Below the pieces are notes generated by a model, which had not been told where the DNA came from, did not search any database, and saw only the letters and a list, made by a program, of their open reading frames with translations. From positions 3,100,001 through 3,164,000 of the forward strand of contig CM066305.1 of the NCBI GenBank assembly GCA_033807695.1: a stretch of DNA of 64,000 nucleotides. Reading direction: 5' to 3'. Source of the DNA: Daedaleopsis sinensis. Taxonomy: Eukaryota; Basidiomycota; Agaricomycetes; Polyporales; Polyporaceae. Positions within the stretch are counted from its first letter, which is position 1; each line of letters opens with the position of its first letter. A program made the translations under genes and the position numbers. Of this stretch, positions 44,035 through 53,404 are shown in pieces.

Positions 44035-45569
44035 TTACCAACCCAACTGCTCGAGCGTCCAGCCGCAGACCTTGCGATGCTCATTAGGGGGGTTGCAGAA
44101 CCGGTGCGGCCGGTTGAGAGATGTGATCTGCTCGACATCCTCTGGAGAGAGGGTCGGAAGCTATGTGAACGAAGATGGAACGCACGTCATCATATGAAGG
44201 TCAGATAGCACGGGAGCGCGACTCACATTCAAACTATCTCTCTGGCGGTCCTCTTTGGAACTCCTCGATAGGAAGGAATGACCACGAGCGATGTGCCAGG
44301 CATATATGACTTGTGCGGGGGTGACTTTGTATTTCCCCGCCAGTTCCACGATCGTGGGATCATTCAAGCCTTCATTCCAGGCTATCGCGCGCGCATGATT
44401 TAGTAGAGCATGGCACGATTGGGCGCGTGTATCGCCTACCAGTGCAAGCAAATGCCGTCAGTACGATGCCCTTCTCGTCGCAATAATCCTTGAGATCCTG
44501 CTGTACTAGGAACGGATGCAATCTTTCGCAGCAGCACACGTGTCAGAAGCGGCACATCATAACGAAATGGTTCGGATAATACTTACTCTACTTGGTTGAC
44601 CGCCGGTACGACCTTCGCGGTCTCCATCAACTTCTCGAGGCTAAGAACCTTGAGTTGAGCAACACTTCAGGCCTCGCGGGTGGCACTCACTTCTTGACAG
44701 AGAAATTGCTGACACCGATGGCCTTCGCTTTCCCGCTCTCGTATAGCTTCTCCAACCGAGCCCATGTCTCGTTGAAGATCGGGGTGTTGTACACGATCAG
44801 ATTCCCTTCCTCATCTTTGGGGCTCATCTCGCTCGCTGCCCAGATGGATGGATCATGTACCTGATGTATGCAAGCACACAGGAACTGCAAAGCCTACCGT
44901 CATACATTGAAGCCATTGGCCAGTGTATCAAATACTGGAGAGCCGGTTAGCAATCGACTCGGAATTCTACATGAGTGTTTGGAAGTGCGAGCTGGCTTAC
45001 CAAGTCGACGTAATCAGTCTCTAGCTTTTTGAGACTGTCCTCGAAGTATTTCTCGACGTATGGGCCATGGTGCTGATGGCTGACCACGAAATTCAGTCAG
45101 TGAGTCTCAAGTATAGATACTCGCGCAAGACTATGCATGCACTCACTGCAGTTTCGTCGTGATCCAGATCTGGTCGCGGGGTATGCCAGAATCTTTGATG
45201 GCTCGAGCGACGGACGTCTCCGTTTCTGGGATCCCAGCATAAGCATCAACAGGACTTACTTTCGACAAGGTTTGTTCCTACCATAACTCCAGGCAGTATC
45301 AATTAACCTGTATCCGGACTAGACGTTACCGAAGTGTCAATCAGCCGCACTACTCCCCACGCAGAGAGTGTAGGCGGGGTGATCCTCACCTTGAGGGCTG
45401 TGAGCATGAACTGCCATGCCTTGCTACGCTCTTCTTTTGTCATCCCGCCCCAGCCGCCTAGCCCTGCAAGCAAGCATCAGCAACTGTATCATGAGACCGT
45501 GAAATGGCACATACCGATAGCAGGCATCAATGCACCGGTGTTCAGCTTGATCTTGGGAACGTCAGCCAT
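44035..45569 (-). CDS. Aldo-keto reductase, copy 1
   Basis: NAD(P)H-dependent carbonyl reductase of the AKR superfamily, about 300 residues in many small exons. ATG 45569 opens MADVPKIKLNTGALMPAI; GLGGWGGMTKEERSKAWQ follows. The catalytic tetrad is present: Asp and Tyr in LIDTAWSYG, Lys in WITTKL, His in YLIHWP. Later blocks are GKAKAIGVSNFSVKKLEK, VVPAVNQVELHPFL and LTAYSP; the C-terminus is WTLEQLGW. The cofactor-phosphate motif is unusual: SRSSKEDRQ where the next copy and most relatives have PKSSN. That replaces the 2'-phosphate-binding Lys with Arg and loses the Pro. Part of a tandem array with the next two entries. A TATATATA box lies at 45671-45680. Substrate unknown. Confidence 0.87.
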
Positions 45570-46087
45570 ATCCGTATATCTACGTCAGAACAGAACGTTA
45601 CGCCGACGCAGGAGTGTCACAGTAGGAAAACCGCAGAGCGACCTACACCAAGTGACGCAGGGGGTGCCCCTTTATATATACCGCGGCTGTCCCGAGTCGG
45701 TCCTCCGGCCGGAATGTAAGGTATCCTGTCAAGGCACAGTATCTGCTGACCCACGCATGCACATCATATCACGGGTCTGAAGACACGCTGCTGTGAATGA
45801 CTCAGACCGCAGCGCTCACGATACGTTGTTATCTCCTCCAAAGTAGCTTCCCTTCCCAACGCCACTGAGACATTCACATGCCGCAAAGTTGTGAGGTTCG
45901 GCAAAGTTGTGAGGTTCGGTATGTAGGGTGATGACGTTGCAAAGACTTTGCCGTGGGCTTTGAAGCTGAAGGTGGGATAGTCGATAAACCATGGTGAAGC
46001 GGTGGAAAGTTTTAACGTCTCAGCAAAGCATGATCCGGTCGTACCTGTGAAGCCTGCATACTTGTACACATTGCTCATGAGACAATT
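45570..46087. promoter_or_regulatory. Promoter of aldo-keto reductase copy 1
   Basis: 518 nt. Contains TTTATATATA (45671-45680, TATA box of the minus-strand gene about 100 nt from its ATG) and, just downstream of it, TGACGCA on the plus strand. A perfect 18-bp tandem duplication (GCAAAGTTGTGAGGTTCG) lies at 45883-45918. Confidence 0.5.
45883..45918. repeat. 18-bp tandem duplication
   Basis: GCAAAGTTGTGAGGTTCG occurs twice head to tail (45883-45900, 45901-45918) in the region between the two aldo-keto reductases. Confidence 0.85.
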
Positions 46088-47622
46088 TTACCAACCCATC
46101 TGCTCCATCGTCCATCCCCACACCTTCCCGTTCTTGTCCGGATAATTGCAGAGGCGCTGGCCACGATCGAGAGCGGTGATGCGCTTCACATCCTCGGGGT
46201 CCAAAGTCGGGAGCTGGTATAACACCATAGTCAGTACCTCGTGCCACTCGGATAGAAACGACATGACATGGGGGACACACATTGATGTTTTCTTTCTGGC
46301 GCTGCTCGTTGGAGCTCTTCGGCACGACGGAGACGCCTCGCGCGAGGTGCCAAGCCAAGACGACCTGGACGGGACTGACTTGATACTTCTTCGCGAGCTC
46401 GACAATGGTAGGATCAGTCAATACGTTCTGGTAGCCTAAGATGACACGTTGGTGAACAGTCAGTCAACAAATTAGTACGGCACTGGCGATGCTTCCCCAC
46501 CGGTGGGACTGTATGCGGTAAGTAAAATGCCCTTCTTGTCGCAGTAGTCCTTGAGATCTTGCTGTACGAGGAACGGATGCATCCTGAATTTCCAGTAGAA
46601 AGAGGGAATCAGAGGACGGTCCAGCCGGAAGCATACAAAACCACTTACTCGACTTGATTGACTGCGGGTACCACCTTAGCGGTCTCGAGCAACTTCTCGA
46701 GGCTACAATGAGTTAAGGCAACCGGCCACCAATCATCAAGCAGAGTTCAAGCTACGTACTTTTTGATGGAAAAGTTGCTGACGCCGATGGCTTTGGCCTG
46801 CCCGCTCTCATAGAGCTTCTCCATGTGAGCCCAAGTCTCGTTGAAAACGGGCGTATTGAAACAAGGGGTGCTGCCGTCCTTGTCGCGAACATCCCATATG
46901 TCCGCTGGATATATACGTCAGCGATCAATACGAACCCAAGTGTGGCTCGATCTAGTACACACGATGGTACTTGGCTGCTTGGGGCCAATGCATTAAATAC
47001 TGCCGTTGGCATTTAGCTTCTATCATGCGACACTTGGGCCCAAAACACCCACCAAATCGACATAGTCGGTCTGTAGACTTTTAAGACTGATTTCAAAATA
47101 TTCCTCGACGTACGGTCCATGGTGCTGATTGCTGCCAGTAGCCCGTCAGCGATATCTGCATCAACGAGCTCGTGAGCGTGCACATTGCTACTCACTGGAG
47201 CTTGGTGGTGATCCAGACTTTCTCCCGGGGGATTCCTGCTCTCTTGATGGTGTCAGCGACTGCTGCCTCCGTTCCTGTTCGTATGTAAGCTCCACCGTAG
47301 TCCATCGACGGTAGAACGGTCCATACCATAAGCGTATGCCGTATCGATTGATTCGTATCCGGACTGGAGTTGTCAGCGCATTGGCATTAATTCAAATTGA
47401 GCCTTGAACAGCCGCGAACTATGTCACAAGATCTTACCTGCAACGCAGGGAGCATCCATTGCCAGGCGTCCCTACGAATGTCGTCGGTCCAGCCGGCCCA
47501 ACCGCCAAGCCCTGCGAGCCGGTGATTTCGTCAGTATCACATATGTATGTGTATAGCAATGACCTACCGACAGCAGGCATCATGGCACCCGTATTCAGCT
47601 TGAACTTCGGAACGTTCGGCAT
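46088..47622 (-). CDS. Aldo-keto reductase, copy 2
   Basis: Close paralogue of copy 1, same strand and same exon plan, about 306 residues. ATG 47622 gives MPNVPKFKLNTGAMMPAV. Tetrad residues are in SIDTAYAYG (Asp, Tyr), WITTKL (Lys) and YLMHWP (His). The cofactor motif is canonical: GVSVVPKSSNEQRQKENIN. The C-terminus is LCNYPDKNGKVWGWTMEQMGW. A TATATAA box is at 47697-47703, about 75 nt upstream of the ATG, next to a TGACGTC cAMP-response-like site (47687-47693). The upstream DNA is similar to that of the relic copy at 48.5 kb, so the duplication carried its promoter. Likely acts on aldehydes or sugar-type carbonyls; not assignable. Confidence 0.9.
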
Positions 47623-48098
47623 GCCAATTTCTTGCTGGTAAGGCTTGCCGTGGTTGGGGACAAAAGCTCTGACCTATGGGTGCCACTGACGTCTGGTTAT
47701 ATACAGCCCCATGCCGCTGTACGGACCGCGGCCCTCCGATAAACACTATTGCAAATGCCTTCCACGACGTCGAGAACCACATGCATGGGAACGGATTGCG
47801 ATTCAGGATGATCATAGAGTACGAGTCGCTCTCGCGACAGCCTATGATTAGACTGTTCATCATACAGGACCACACTCGGTCCTAGAGCCTATGAATGAAC
47901 GATTCAGAATTTCTTTCCACGACCAAAACGAAATGGAAACCGACCCGTACGAGACGAGACACCTTCCCACCCGCAATACTGGTCGTCCTAGTCTGGCTTA
48001 TCATAGTCAACTGACCAGGTCCTGGACGGTCATCAGTTCGATCGTAATTACCTGTCTAGCATGCACACTCATACACATCGCTTCTTCAGACAAACGTA
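47623..48098. other. Upstream region of aldo-keto reductase copy 2
   Basis: Promoter of copy 2. The segment about 47710-47860 matches 48595-48760 upstream of the relic: AATGCCTTCCACGACG versus AATGCCTTCCAAGACT, and CAGCCTATGATT in both. No separate gene. Confidence 0.5.
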
Positions 48099-48508
48099 TC
48101 ACCCCATCCCATGCTCGTCCCGATAGTCGCAAAGTCGCTCGCCGCGCGATCCGAGGGCCATTCTTTCGAAAATCGGATCGCTTGATGGCGTCAGAGACGG
48201 TTTTCTCCGTTCCTGTACGCAACTGAGCTTAATGTACTGCATACTATTGACAAGGGGGTAAATCGTACCATGGTTGTATGCCCTATCGATCAACTTGTAT
48301 CGGGACTAGTGTCGTAGACGCGTCCCAATTCAATCCATTGCGAGGCATCCTAGGTCTACGGACCTCATCTTCCATACCGGCCGACCGGTCAAAACCTGAA
48401 GTGACCGACTTGTCAGAGAGCACGTATACATGCGGATACTTGTAGCTTACCGAAAGCAAGCAACATGATACTAGTATTCAGCGTGAATTTCGGCACGTTC
48501 AAGGTCAT
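48099..48508 (-). pseudogene. Aldo-keto reductase relic, internal deletion
   Basis: Third copy of the array, decayed. ATG 48508 opens MTLNVPKFTLNTSIMLLAFG, matching the copy 2 N-terminus. A later block KLIDRAYNHG corresponds to SIDTAYAYG, with the catalytic Tyr replaced by His and Thr by Arg. TEKTVSDAIKR corresponds to TEAAVADTIKR. Directly after it, in a shifted frame, comes ERMALGSRGERLCDYRDEHG, corresponding to KRITALDRGQRLCNYPDKNG near the C-terminus. So roughly 190 codons of the middle, including the catalytic Lys and His, are deleted. It ends at a TGA just where copy 2 has its last tryptophans. The splice sites around the first exon are still readable, so the loss may be recent. Confidence 0.8.
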
Positions 48509-48917
48509 GGTGGGGTTTTCCGATGATAGGGCCGAGAGTAAAAGGACAATCGTTGCTGGAAATCTACGGCTTCTGCTGCGTTAAGGTTTTATACCAAGCT
48601 GCTATACGGATTGCAACTCACCATACAGACGCTTGAATGCCTTCCAAGACTTCGAGAACCGCTATTGCCAAGGTATGAAATCGTGACGGGAGTTAGTGAG
48701 GGTTACGGTGTGAAAACCGGGAGGTATAGGACCAATCTTGCGGCGGGCAGCCTATGATTGAAGGATTTAGATTTACGAGACCGCACTCTGAAGTCTAGCG
48801 AGCGGAATAGCAGGTTCAAGGGTACCTTAAGCTTTCCACTACCATGACTCAAAACTGCGACCAGCACGTACGAATTGATATTGTTCTCACTCTCCAAACA
48901 GTCTTCCACTGATGGAG
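48509..48917. other. Upstream region of aldo-keto reductase relic
   Basis: Carries the duplicated promoter segment (see 47623-48098). It then reaches the convergent-side 3' end of the CCDC97-like gene. No gene. Confidence 0.45.
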
Positions 48918-49674
48918 TCAATTTTCCTCTTCCTCTTCGTCATCGAACCATCGCTCTTCAGCATCTCTATCCAAGTCGTCATCCCACTGCTCGTTCCAAT
49001 CCACCTGATCGTAGTCAATTGACTTGAATGCGCACGCATGAGCATACAGTACAGACAACTAAATAGCATGTGCATACCTCGAGAAATCCGTAGATGAAAC
49101 GCTCCTTCACAATACGAAGGAACGTTCCCTCGCTCTCAGCAGGGGAAAGTTCATACGGGATGAGTATCTCTTCTTCTTCCTCGTCGGTGTCCTCGTCCTC
49201 TTCAGGAAGCGACTCGATATACTCCGCGCGCTGCCTGCGAGCAGTCCGCACGCGTTCCGACTCGCGCTCCTCCTCGTACTCCCCAAGAAGTGCACCGAGT
49301 TTGCCAACCTGTTGCGAGCTTCCCCCGCCCATGAACTCCTTCTCCGCCCAGCTTTTCTCATCCTTCCCTTGTTCCTGTCCTAGCCGCTCTCTGCCTTCCC
49401 AGAGGGCTGGCCAAGACGACTTCGCATTCACCAGCGAAAGCTCCAACGGCTCTGTCTCAGCATATTTGAGCCTCCGGTTGCGTATGACCGGGACTGCCGT
49501 CCTCTCTCTGGGCGTCGTGTGCGAAGAAAAGAGCTTGAGCAAGTGAGGAGGCAGTTCTCGAACGTGTTTCCGCAGAAAGTCGACAGGGGCAGCCCGAGGA
49601 GACGGTTCATACGAGAGCGGCAGTCCAAGGTAGGACAAAACGGGAGCATCGTCGAACTGGCTGGCGGTGGACAT
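48918..49674 (-). CDS. CCDC97/DUF2052-like protein
   Basis: Conserved eukaryotic protein; the human member CCDC97 has been found with spliceosomal SF3B complexes, but the fungal role is not established. Exons 49674-49078 and 49022-48918 give 233 residues. N-terminal half: LSYLGLPLSYEP, FLRKHVRELPPHLLKLFSSH and TPRERTAVPVIRNRRLKYA. Then a Glu/Lys region, a strongly acidic run (PEEDEDTDEEEEE), and the DUF2052 core KERFIYGFLE joined by splicing to SIDYDQVDWNEQWDDDLDRD, ending AEERWFDDEEEEEN. The match of the spliced core to the family supports the exon join. Divergently transcribed from the hydrolase gene, with 240 nt between starts. Confidence 0.82.
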
Positions 49675-49914
49675 ATTCGCACGTCGACAAGGAAGAGAAC
49701 GTCGAAGTCCGAGCTAGCCCGAGGCTAACGCAGCATGGGCGCCTGTCTCTAGAGCGCGGGGCATCCATATATAGAAAATCCCGCCTGCGTGCAGAGTCCA
49801 GACTGAGACATAGCCGTCGATCACCACATGTCTGCAGCACACCCTGGGCACGTTCATTCCACCGCGTCGCCTACCAAATCTTGCCTGATCCCGTCCTAAT
49901 GCTTTATCGCCCCC
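49675..49914. promoter_or_regulatory. Shared divergent promoter CCDC97-like / hydrolase
   Basis: 240 nt between two opposite start codons. Contains CTATATATGG-like AT-rich sequence at about 49766-49775. No gene. Confidence 0.5.
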
Positions 49915-51881
49915 ATGGAGTCCTCTAACCTTGCCCAGACTAGTACTGCGTCCAACCCTGCCGACGCACCTGCTCAGGCGACCACCGCTGACCTCATTCT
50001 CCTCATATTTATCCATGGGTACGTTCAACTAGATCGTATATCTGATCTCTCACTGAGGATCCGTGCAGCTTCAAGGGCACAGAATCTACATTTGGGGAAT
50101 TCCCGCAACGATTGCGACATGTCCTCACAGAAACCCTCCCGAACACCACTGTAGAAGATGTCATCTTCCCAGCATACGAGGTATGTGGTTGACGTTCATC
50201 TGTAGTCTATGTCCTGCCGTTGACCTTCAGTCCACCCCCTTTCCAATCAGACCAAAGGCGAACTTGTAGGCGTTGCCTAGGATGTGTTCACTTCCGTCTC
50301 TTACCCAGTGACAGAATGCCGCTGTCGTCCGGTTCGCCGACTGGCTCACCGACCTGACTGTGCGGCGCGAGGTCGCAAACGGCGGTGCTGGGAGGGCGAA
50401 AGTCGTCCTCTGTGGTCACAGGTACGTACCTTGTTTCCGTCTCGCGGCCCGGCTGGTTTGAGCGGAACACGGAACACCAGCATGGGCGGACTGCTCGCCG
50501 CAGATGCTCTGGCTGAGTTCGTCAACACTCGCCCGGACAAGTACGCGCCCCTGTGGCCGAACATCGTCGCATGCATCGCGTACGACACCCCAGTACGTAA
50601 CGCCCTTTGAGTATTGCCAGTCCATCTGCAATTCAAGCTCTACCCATATCCATAGTACTTCGGTCTTCACCCTCACGTCTTCAAGAACAGCGCCAGCCAG
50701 GCTGCAGACTATGTCCAACAGGCGTCCAACGTCCTCAGTAGCTTCAAGACTTGGCGTGCGAGGGCTACCTCAGGGGCCGCTGCGACCTCACCTCCTGCCG
50801 CCGCCGATACCCCACCCCCCGTACCTCCGAAAGCTGCCATACCCGCCCCGCCTGCACAGGAAGAGTCAGTGGGCGCGTCGCTATGGCAAAAGTGGGCTTT
50901 GCCTGCCGCCGTCACCGTTGGCGGAGCGCTTTTCGCCGGCGCTGCGGGCGCTGCGTACTACAAGCGCGAGGACATAGGAGTCGGGTACACCTGGGTGACC
51001 GACCACCTGAAGTACGTCGGGAACATCTGGAACAAAGATGAACTTGATGCACGCATGGAGAAGCTACTCGCCATCGAGTCGCGCATGGGTGTTCTGTTCC
51101 AAACGTGAGCTGCCCGGGCTCAGAGTCATCCCCGTCTTCCCTCTCGCTCACCTACTTCCTGCCGCGTCTGTGCCGATGTGCCCCACACAGATTCTTCTCG
51201 TACCTGCCCGCAAGCCCGCCCAACTTCCCTAAATCCCGAACGTTCGCCGTCCTCCCGCATCCGAACTCCCCAGCTGGGACCCACTTCGCGCCGAACCGCA
51301 ACACGCTCGCCGCGGACGAGATCCAGGCGCACACGGGCATGTTCGACAGCAAGACCAACGACGGCTACTACGATCTCGGTCTCAAGACCGCACATCTGAT
51401 CCGCGAGGCCGTCCTCCGCCACCGCGCGGTCGAAGCTGCGGCCCAGCAGCCACCGGTGCCTGCGAAGGAGGCGAAGGAGGCGGAGAAGGTCAAGGAGGCC
51501 ATGCACTCATCTGCCACTGCCCAAGCAGCGGACGCGGCTGCTCAGTCTGGACCCGCGCCCGAGGCGGTGGTGGTTTCTGCTGCGGCAGTTGGTGTGACCG
51601 CACCAGCTGTTGCAGCTGCAGCTGCCGCTGAAGAGGAGGAAGAGGAGGAGGAAGACGAAGAGGAGGAAGAGGAGGAAGACGAAGAGACGAGCAAGCCCAA
51701 GCAGGCACCAAAGGCTGCTGCCGATGAAGAGGAGGAAGATGAGGAAGATGAGGAAGACGATGATGATGAAGAGGAGGACGAGGACGAGGAAGATGAGGAG
51801 GAAGATGACGACGATGAAGAAGATGACGAAGAAGAAGAGGAGGAAGAGGAGACGAAGCTCCCGCCCAAGAAGAAGGCGTAG
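49915..51881 (+). CDS. Alpha/beta hydrolase (lipase-like) with membrane segment and long acidic tail
   Basis: Putative serine hydrolase of the DUF676/lipase-like type; substrate unknown. Seven exons (49915-50018, 50069-50180, 50251-50265, 50315-50421, 50481-50592, 50656-51104, 51191-51881) give 529 residues; exon 3 is only 15 nt. The first strand is LILLIFIHGF; the nucleophile elbow CGHSMGG is formed across intron 4, followed by LLAADALAEF. CIAYDTP-YFGLHPHVF follows. After a Pro/Ala linker, LPAAVTVGGALFAGAAGAAYY is a hydrophobic segment. It is then DELDARMEKLLAIESRMG and a second soluble part. The last 100 residues are almost pure Glu/Asp with Ala and end in LPPKKKA. The catalytic Asp and His could not be placed. 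The DNA over the acidic tail (51625-51860) is nearly all purine on the plus strand. Confidence 0.83.
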
Positions 51882-52018
51882 TGAAAACGAAGCTCACCAT
51901 CCACAACACAACCTGCTATCTCTAGAACCCTTCGGTTGGCAGATCCATGTATTGATTATGTATCGTAAAGGACTCGCACTGCGCCGTGTGTACGATACAT
52001 CCACCATACCATGACACT

Positions 52019-52865
52019 CTACCTCGCCAGGTGCTTGAGCGAGAGGCGCATCGCGTACGCATCCTCCCCGTCGGCATCTACGCACCTCGTCATCGTCAGT
52101 AAATCACATAGGCAAGGTTGATGCGCAGCATGGCGCAGACTCACAGTAGCCCTTCTCGATGTCTCTGACCGTGAACCCGAGCGTGTCGCGGTAGAGGCCC
52201 AGTGCGGCCCGGTTCGACTTGCGCACATGCAGCGAGACGTACGCCGCCTTGTACACCGTCGCCATCGCCTCCTCTGCCCCACGCACGTCTCAGCTATACA
52301 CCAGCATCCAAAGAAGAGGAGACACGCTCCAATGGGGAGCAGGGAGGGGAAGAGGAAGCGAGGACTCACGAGATTGGACCATCAGCCTCTTCGCAAGGCC
52401 GAGCCGACGGTACGAGCGCAGAACAGAGATAGAGGTGACATGGCCGTGCGGCTCGTCACCATCCGCGACGTCCTCCTCCCTATACAGCGCGCGAATACAT
52501 CATTAGAGCCCTCGACGGCACCCAAGAATGATATGATATATGCACGCACATTTTCGCCAGAATGTACCCCACGATCTTGCCCTCGTCCTCCGCGACGTAC
52601 GACAGCTGTGGCCACGTTAGCGCGTGGTACATGTCTGTGCCACGCAATCCTCTTCAGCCATGCTCGAGACTCAAGAGCGGGAGGTGGGAGAGAATGATAG
52701 GGTAAGGGGAGCGCACGCACAGTATTTCAGGGTGTAGTTTTCTGGGAGGTTGTGCAGGTTGCAGGCCTGCATGCCCATGAGGTCGTCTATCTGACTGCTC
52801 TGAGTGGTCGTTCAAGTCCTTGCGCCTTATTGCTTACCTACCCGGGCTGGTCTGATGTTCACCAT
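52019..52865 (-). CDS. ard1: N-terminal acetyltransferase A catalytic subunit Naa10 (Ard1)
   Basis: Ribosome-associated enzyme that, with Naa15, acetylates nascent chains starting with Ser, Ala, Thr, Gly or Val. Exons 52865-52842, 52790-52721, 52634-52550, 52479-52370, 52288-52145 and 52077-52019 give 163 residues. [32 protein letters not shown] is the Naa10 N-terminus. [28 protein letters not shown], then [23 protein letters not shown] with the acetyl-CoA loop RRLGLA, and [19 protein letters not shown] follow. It ends [20 protein letters not shown]. The C-terminal low-complexity tail found in many animals and yeasts is absent. Exon 5 begins at a weak acceptor (GAG|ACGTGC), chosen because it alone keeps the frame. 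Confidence 0.94.
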
Positions 52866-53404
52866 CGCGATTGAGTATAGAGAGATCTGTAGACCGTCGA
52901 GGGTCAGAAGAGAGTAACCGCGGAGGCGCTCGAAGTTGCTATACAGCCTGGCGTGGGTGAGGAAAATGACTGGAGTCTGGCATTACGATTTTGTCATATA
53001 TATGTAGGAGCTCGAGAGTGGGTCCGCGTTCTGACTATGTACATTCGAATTCTAACCATCGCGATAGAAACACAACGTAGGGTGGTGACGATACACTATA
53101 CTTAGGTGCATACAGAGACGAGGGACGAGAGACGAGAACGGAAGATGTATATGTATGTACAGCGAATGATCCAGGTGGCACTGTGTTCTGCAGTCCATCC
53201 CATAGAGAAAAAGCAGCCGCGAACAATATCAGAAAGAACGGATGTATGGTATCGAGACCACTCACAGCAACGATGCTAGCAAGGGATACTAGGGAAGGGA
53301 TTGAATGGGGTGGGTGGATGCAAGATGAGATCTTGAGACACGAGAGACGAGACGAGAACGACGAGGCAGAGAGACAATAGAGGAGAAGAGGAGAAGTGCC
53401 GGGT
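52866..53404. other. Intergenic region Naa10 / GRR1
   Basis: Upstream of Naa10 and 3' of the F-box gene, both minus strand. Only non-coding sequence recognised. Confidence 0.4.

Noticed and set aside
51542..51904. Long poly-Ser open frame on the minus strand
   Set aside because: It is the antisense reading of the GAG/GAA/GAT/GAC acidic tail of the hydrolase.
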